A stretch of DNA of 7,822 nt from Ruminococcaceae bacterium UBA1691 (GTDB taxonomy: Bacteria > Bacillota > Clostridia > Oscillospirales > Acutalibacteraceae): the NCBI GenBank assembly GCA_002320555.1, contig DCJV01000077.1:1-7822 (forward strand), written 5' to 3'. Under the pieces are notes generated by a model. The model saw only the letters and a list, made by a program, of their open reading frames with translations, searched no databases and had not been told where the DNA came from. This document shows positions 5,699 through 7,822 of the stretch, in pieces. Both the position numbers and the translations under genes were made by a program. Within the stretch, counting starts at the first letter, position 1. Each line of letters starts with the position of its first letter.

Positions 5699-7051
5699 TT
5701 GGCTTTTGAAGGCCTTTCCGATAAGCTTGAAGCCGCGTTTAAAAAGCTGCGCGGCAAGGGCAAGCTTAGTGAGACAGATGTGCGCAGTGCCATGCGCGAA
5801 GTGCGTCTTGCGCTTTTGGAGGCGGACGTCAACTATAAGGTGGCCCGTGATTTTACCGCTAAGGTAACAGAGCGCGCGATCGGCGCGCAGGTGATGGAGA
5901 GCCTGACACCCGGGCAGATGGTGGTCAAGATCGTCAATGAAGAGCTCACTGAGCTGATGGGCGGTACGCGCAGCCGCCTTGCGAGCGCATCGCATCCGCC
6001 GACCGTCGTCATGATGTGCGGCCTGCAGGGCGTTGGCAAGACGACCTATTGCGCAAAGCTCGGCCTGATGCTCAAAAATCAGGGGAACCGTCCTCTGCTT
6101 GTGGCCTGCGATATTTACCGCCCTGCGGCGATCAAGCAGCTGCAGGTTGTGGGTGAAAAGGCGGGTGTCCCTGTATTTGAAAAAGGAACAGCAGACCCGG
6201 TGGAGATTGCGCGGGATGCGATCAAGCTCGCAAGGGATCAGGGCTATGACTATGTCCTGCTCGATACGGCCGGCCGTCTGCATATCGATGAGGAGCTCAT
6301 GGATGAGCTCAAGCGCGTTAAGGCGGAGATCAAGCCCCATGAGATTCTGCTGCTGATCGACGCAATGACCGGTCAGGACGCCGTCAATGTGGCCACCGCC
6401 TTCAATGAGGCGCTCGGCGTTGACGGCCTTGTGCTGACCAAGCTCGACGGCGATACCCGCGGCGGTGCAGCGCTCTCAGCACGCGCGGTCACGGGGAAGC
6501 CGATCAAATTCATCGGCACGGGCGAAAAGCTTGGCGACCTTGATGCGTTCCATCCGGACCGGATGGCCTCGCGTATCCTCGGCATGGGGGATGTGCTTTC
6601 CTTAATCGAGAAAGCGGAGACGACGCTCGATGAGAAAAAGGCGATGGAGCTTGAGGCGAAGCTTCGAAAGAATAAATTCGACTTGAATGATTTGCTCAAC
6701 CAGCTTCGTGAGATGAAGAAGATGGGAAATCTCAAGGAGATGCTGGCGATGCTGCCCGGGGTCGGGAAGCAATTGAATGATGTGGAGATCGACGAGCGGC
6801 AATTCGACCGCACGCAGGCGATCATCCTTTCCATGACGCCGGCGGAGCGCGAAAAGCCGGATCTGATCAATCCCTCGCGCAAGCGGCGCATTGCAGCCGG
6901 CTGTGGGATGCAGGTGGAGGATGTCAACCGCCTTTTAAAACAATACCGCGATATGCAGAGAATGTTCAAGCAGTTCAGCGGCAAAGGCATGCGCAAGAAG
7001 ATGCGCCGCATGGGGCAGCTTCCGCCCGGTATGGGCGGCGGCCTATTTTAA
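5699..7051 (+). CDS. ffh: Signal recognition particle protein Ffh (SRP54 GTPase)
   Basis: Ffh binds the signal sequence of nascent membrane and exported proteins together with SRP RNA and delivers the ribosome to the receptor FtsY. The protein is 450 residues, normal for the family. The start is TTG at 5699, giving the standard MAFEGLSDKL N-terminus, with AAGGGAGTG (5685-5693) upstream; an in-frame ATG at 5660 overlaps ylxM and adds a foreign tail. The N domain covers about 1-90. The G domain has the P-loop GLQGVGKT (108-115), DIYRPAA (138-144), DTAGR (189-193), TKLD (247-250) and GTGEK (273-277). The M domain (about 326-430) is methionine-rich and carries the RNA-binding SRKRRIAAGCG...VNRLLKQY segment (393-416), then a basic, glycine-rich tail ending GMGGGLF. 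All catalytic motifs are intact. No SRP RNA gene was recognised in the window. Confidence 0.98.
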   Translation: MAFEGLSDKLEAAFKKLRGKGKLSETDVRSAMREVRLALLEADVNYKVARDFTAKVTERAIGAQVMESLTPGQMVVKIVNEELTELMGGTRSRLASASHPPTVVMMCGLQGVGKTTYCAKLGLMLKNQGNRPLLVACDIYRPAAIKQLQVVGEKAGVPVFEKGTADPVEIARDAIKLARDQGYDYVLLDTAGRLHIDEELMDELKRVKAEIKPHEILLLIDAMTGQDAVNVATAFNEALGVDGLVLTKLDGDTRGGAALSARAVTGKPIKFIGTGEKLGDLDAFHPDRMASRILGMGDVLSLIEKAETTLDEKKAMELEAKLRKNKFDLNDLLNQLREMKKMGNLKEMLAMLPGVGKQLNDVEIDERQFDRTQAIILSMTPAEREKPDLINPSRKRRIAAGCGMQVEDVNRLLKQYRDMQRMFKQFSGKGMRKKMRRMGQLPPGMGGGLF

Positions 7052-7108
7052 ATTCGCTTTCAGCACGTCGGCCCTTCGCCCCAAACGGCAGGTGAAAACG
7101 TGATGAAT

Positions 7109-7129
7109 AAAATAAATTACTTTTATTTT
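7109..7129 (+). other. A/T-only hairpin just upstream of rpsP
   Basis: AAAATAAA (7109-7116) and TTTATTTT (7122-7129) are perfect 8-bp complements around a 5-nt loop, ending two bases before the rpsP Shine-Dalgarno GGAGG (7132-7136). The rest of the 94-base ffh-rpsP gap shows only a TAAAAT word (7108-7113) that could serve as a -10 box, with a poor -35. An A/T-only stem is thermally weak, so it may mark an internal processing or initiation site rather than a terminator. Confidence 0.3.
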
Positions 7130-7145
7130 CTGGAGGAATGCAGTT

Positions 7146-7391
7146 ATGGCAGTTAAAATCAGACTGCGCCGCATGGGCGCAAAGAAGGCACCGTTTTACC
7201 GCATCGTGGTTGCGGATTCCCGCTATCCCCGCGACGGCCGCTTCATTGAGGAGATCGGCTATTACAATCCGCTGCAGGATCCGCCCGTAGTGAAGATCGA
7301 TGCGGAGAAGGCGGCAAAATGGATCGCCAACGGCGCACAGCCGACCGATACCGTCAAAGCGATCTTCAAGAAGAACGATATCATCAAATAA
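7146..7391 (+). CDS. rpsP: 30S ribosomal protein S16
   Basis: S16 is a small-subunit protein that binds 16S rRNA in the 5' domain and promotes 30S assembly. The 81-residue product has the family N-terminus (MAVKIRLRRMGAKKAPFYRIVVADSR begins the protein in the usual order), followed by the RDGRFIEEIGYYNP segment at about 29-42 and the C-terminal GAQPTDTVKAIF helix. Length is normal. The ATG is preceded by GGAGG (7132-7136) with a 9-nt spacer. It lies 94 bases after ffh and 27 bases before khpA, as expected for the conserved Firmicutes ffh-rpsP-khpA cluster. Confidence 0.98.
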   Translation: MAVKIRLRRMGAKKAPFYRIVVADSRYPRDGRFIEEIGYYNPLQDPPVVKIDAEKAAKWIANGAQPTDTVKAIFKKNDIIK

Positions 7392-7418
7392 CTGCCCATT
7401 GATTAGGAGGGCTTCATT

Positions 7419-7652
7419 TTGAAGGAGTTACTGATCACAATCGCACAGGGCCTTGTAGAAGATCCGTCTGCCGTTTCCGTCGATGTGGACGCCCCGGATG
7501 AAGAGGGGACAGTCGTTTATCACCTTCATGTCGCGCAGCCGGACATGGGCCGCGTAATCGGCAAGCAGGGGCGGATCGCAAAGGCAATCCGTACGGTGAT
7601 GAAATCCGTCGCGACCCGTGCGAATGAAAAAATTCGTGTGGATATCGACTGA
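7419..7652 (+). CDS. khpA: KH-domain RNA-binding protein KhpA (YlqC)
   Basis: KhpA is a single-domain KH protein that forms homodimers and heterodimers with KhpB (Jag/EloR) and binds many RNAs. In streptococci it affects cell elongation and division. The 77-residue product has the GxxG loop G48-K-Q-G51 inside GRVIGKQGRIAKAIRT, the defining RNA-binding motif, and the usual C-terminal KIRVDID strand. The start is TTG at 7419, preceded by TTAGGAGGG (7403-7411) with about 7 nt spacing; no in-frame ATG precedes it. It follows rpsP closely and is probably the last gene of the operon visible here, since a strong hairpin starts 20 nt after its stop. Confidence 0.95.
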   Translation: MKELLITIAQGLVEDPSAVSVDVDAPDEEGTVVYHLHVAQPDMGRVIGKQGRIAKAIRTVMKSVATRANEKIRVDID

Positions 7653-7669
7653 ATATCCTTACATGTTGC

Positions 7670-7704
7670 AAAAAGCGCTCCCGGACAAACGTTCGGGAGC
7701 GCTT
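7670..7704. terminator. Strong hairpin between khpA and a leftward gene
   Basis: AAGCGCTCCCG (7673-7683) pairs perfectly with CGGGAGCGCTT (7694-7704). With a G-U, an A-U and a C-G pair the stem extends to 14 bp and a 4-nt AAAC loop (7687-7690). On the minus strand the stem ends in TTTTT (complement of 7674-7670), an intrinsic terminator for a leftward gene. On the plus strand only CTTCAG follows, so termination of the khpA operon would be weaker or would rely on the stem alone. Confidence 0.7.
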
Positions 7705-7760
7705 CAGCTTGTCGAAAAAGGGATATCGTTGCATCAGAACCATTTCGTAAGATTTCTGCG

Positions 7761-7822
7761 TTACGCTTGCTTTTTTGATTGCCCTGACAAGGAAAGAGAA
7801 AATTGGTCCGCGCTCAGGCCGC
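7761..7822 (-). CDS. C-terminus of an unidentified leftward protein, cut by the right edge
   Basis: On the minus strand a frame entering from the right edge reads GLSADQFSLSLSGQSKKQA and stops at TAA (complement of 7761-7763). Its stop lies 56 nt before the hairpin at 7673-7704, whose T-run is on this strand, which is the main reason to call it a gene end. The visible piece is too short to assign a family. A plus-strand frame opening at the ATG at 7663 is also open to the edge and remains an alternative reading. Confidence 0.3.
   Translation of the reverse strand, partial: GLSADQFSLSLSGQSKKQA

Noticed and set aside
5651..7011. Minus-strand frames opposite ffh (5651-6340 and 6373-7011)
   Set aside because: ffh on the plus strand is unambiguous by every GTPase and M-domain motif, so these are shadows.
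7435..7743. Minus-strand 102-codon frame overlapping khpA
   Set aside because: It runs through the terminator hairpin and opposite the KH domain. Its product (arginine- and serine-rich) has no family resemblance.

Overview
The window looks like a chromosomal segment from a Gram-positive, Firmicutes-type bacterium, probably a moderately high-GC member of the Clostridia. The reasons are the ylxM-ffh-rpsP-khpA gene order, strong Shine-Dalgarno sites driving TTG and GTG starts, a near-perfect sigma-A promoter, and a large secreted protein with repeats typical of Firmicutes surface proteins. The family-level placement is inference, because no database search could be run.

The left 60% (170-4675, minus strand) is one very large gene for a predicted exported protein of 1501 residues. 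It has a signal peptide, a metallophosphoesterase-like domain, a long unrecognised middle region, five tandem ~60-residue helical repeats, a beta-rich module and four FIVAR-like three-helix units at the C-terminus. Several canonical metal-ligand positions of the phosphoesterase fold are substituted (DIR for DxH, GEHD for GNHD, GHAG for GHxH), so the domain may be inactive or use an altered metal site. No LPXTG motif, SLH domain or C-terminal membrane anchor is visible. A hairpin terminator (94-125) follows it. Beyond that, a second minus-strand gene appears to start at position 41 and run off the left edge.

A divergent, AT-rich intergenic region (about 4690-5319) separates the exported-protein gene from the housekeeping operon. 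It holds a candidate promoter for the exported protein, which implies a leader of roughly 170 nt. It also holds a perfect 7-1-7 dyad (5038-5052), a consensus TTGACA-N17-TATAAT promoter for the rightward operon, and a 7-7-7 inverted repeat at the expected transcription start.

The right part (5320-7652, plus strand) is a translation and protein-targeting operon: ylxM (SRP-associated HTH protein), ffh (signal recognition particle GTPase), rpsP (ribosomal protein S16) and khpA (KH-domain RNA-binding protein). SRP targets nascent membrane and some secreted proteins, S16 is a 30S assembly protein, and KhpA is an RNA chaperone-like partner of KhpB. The usual rimM-trmD-rplS continuation is not seen. 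Instead a very strong hairpin (7673-7704), with its T-run on the minus strand, lies between khpA and the apparent C-terminus of a leftward gene entering from the right edge.
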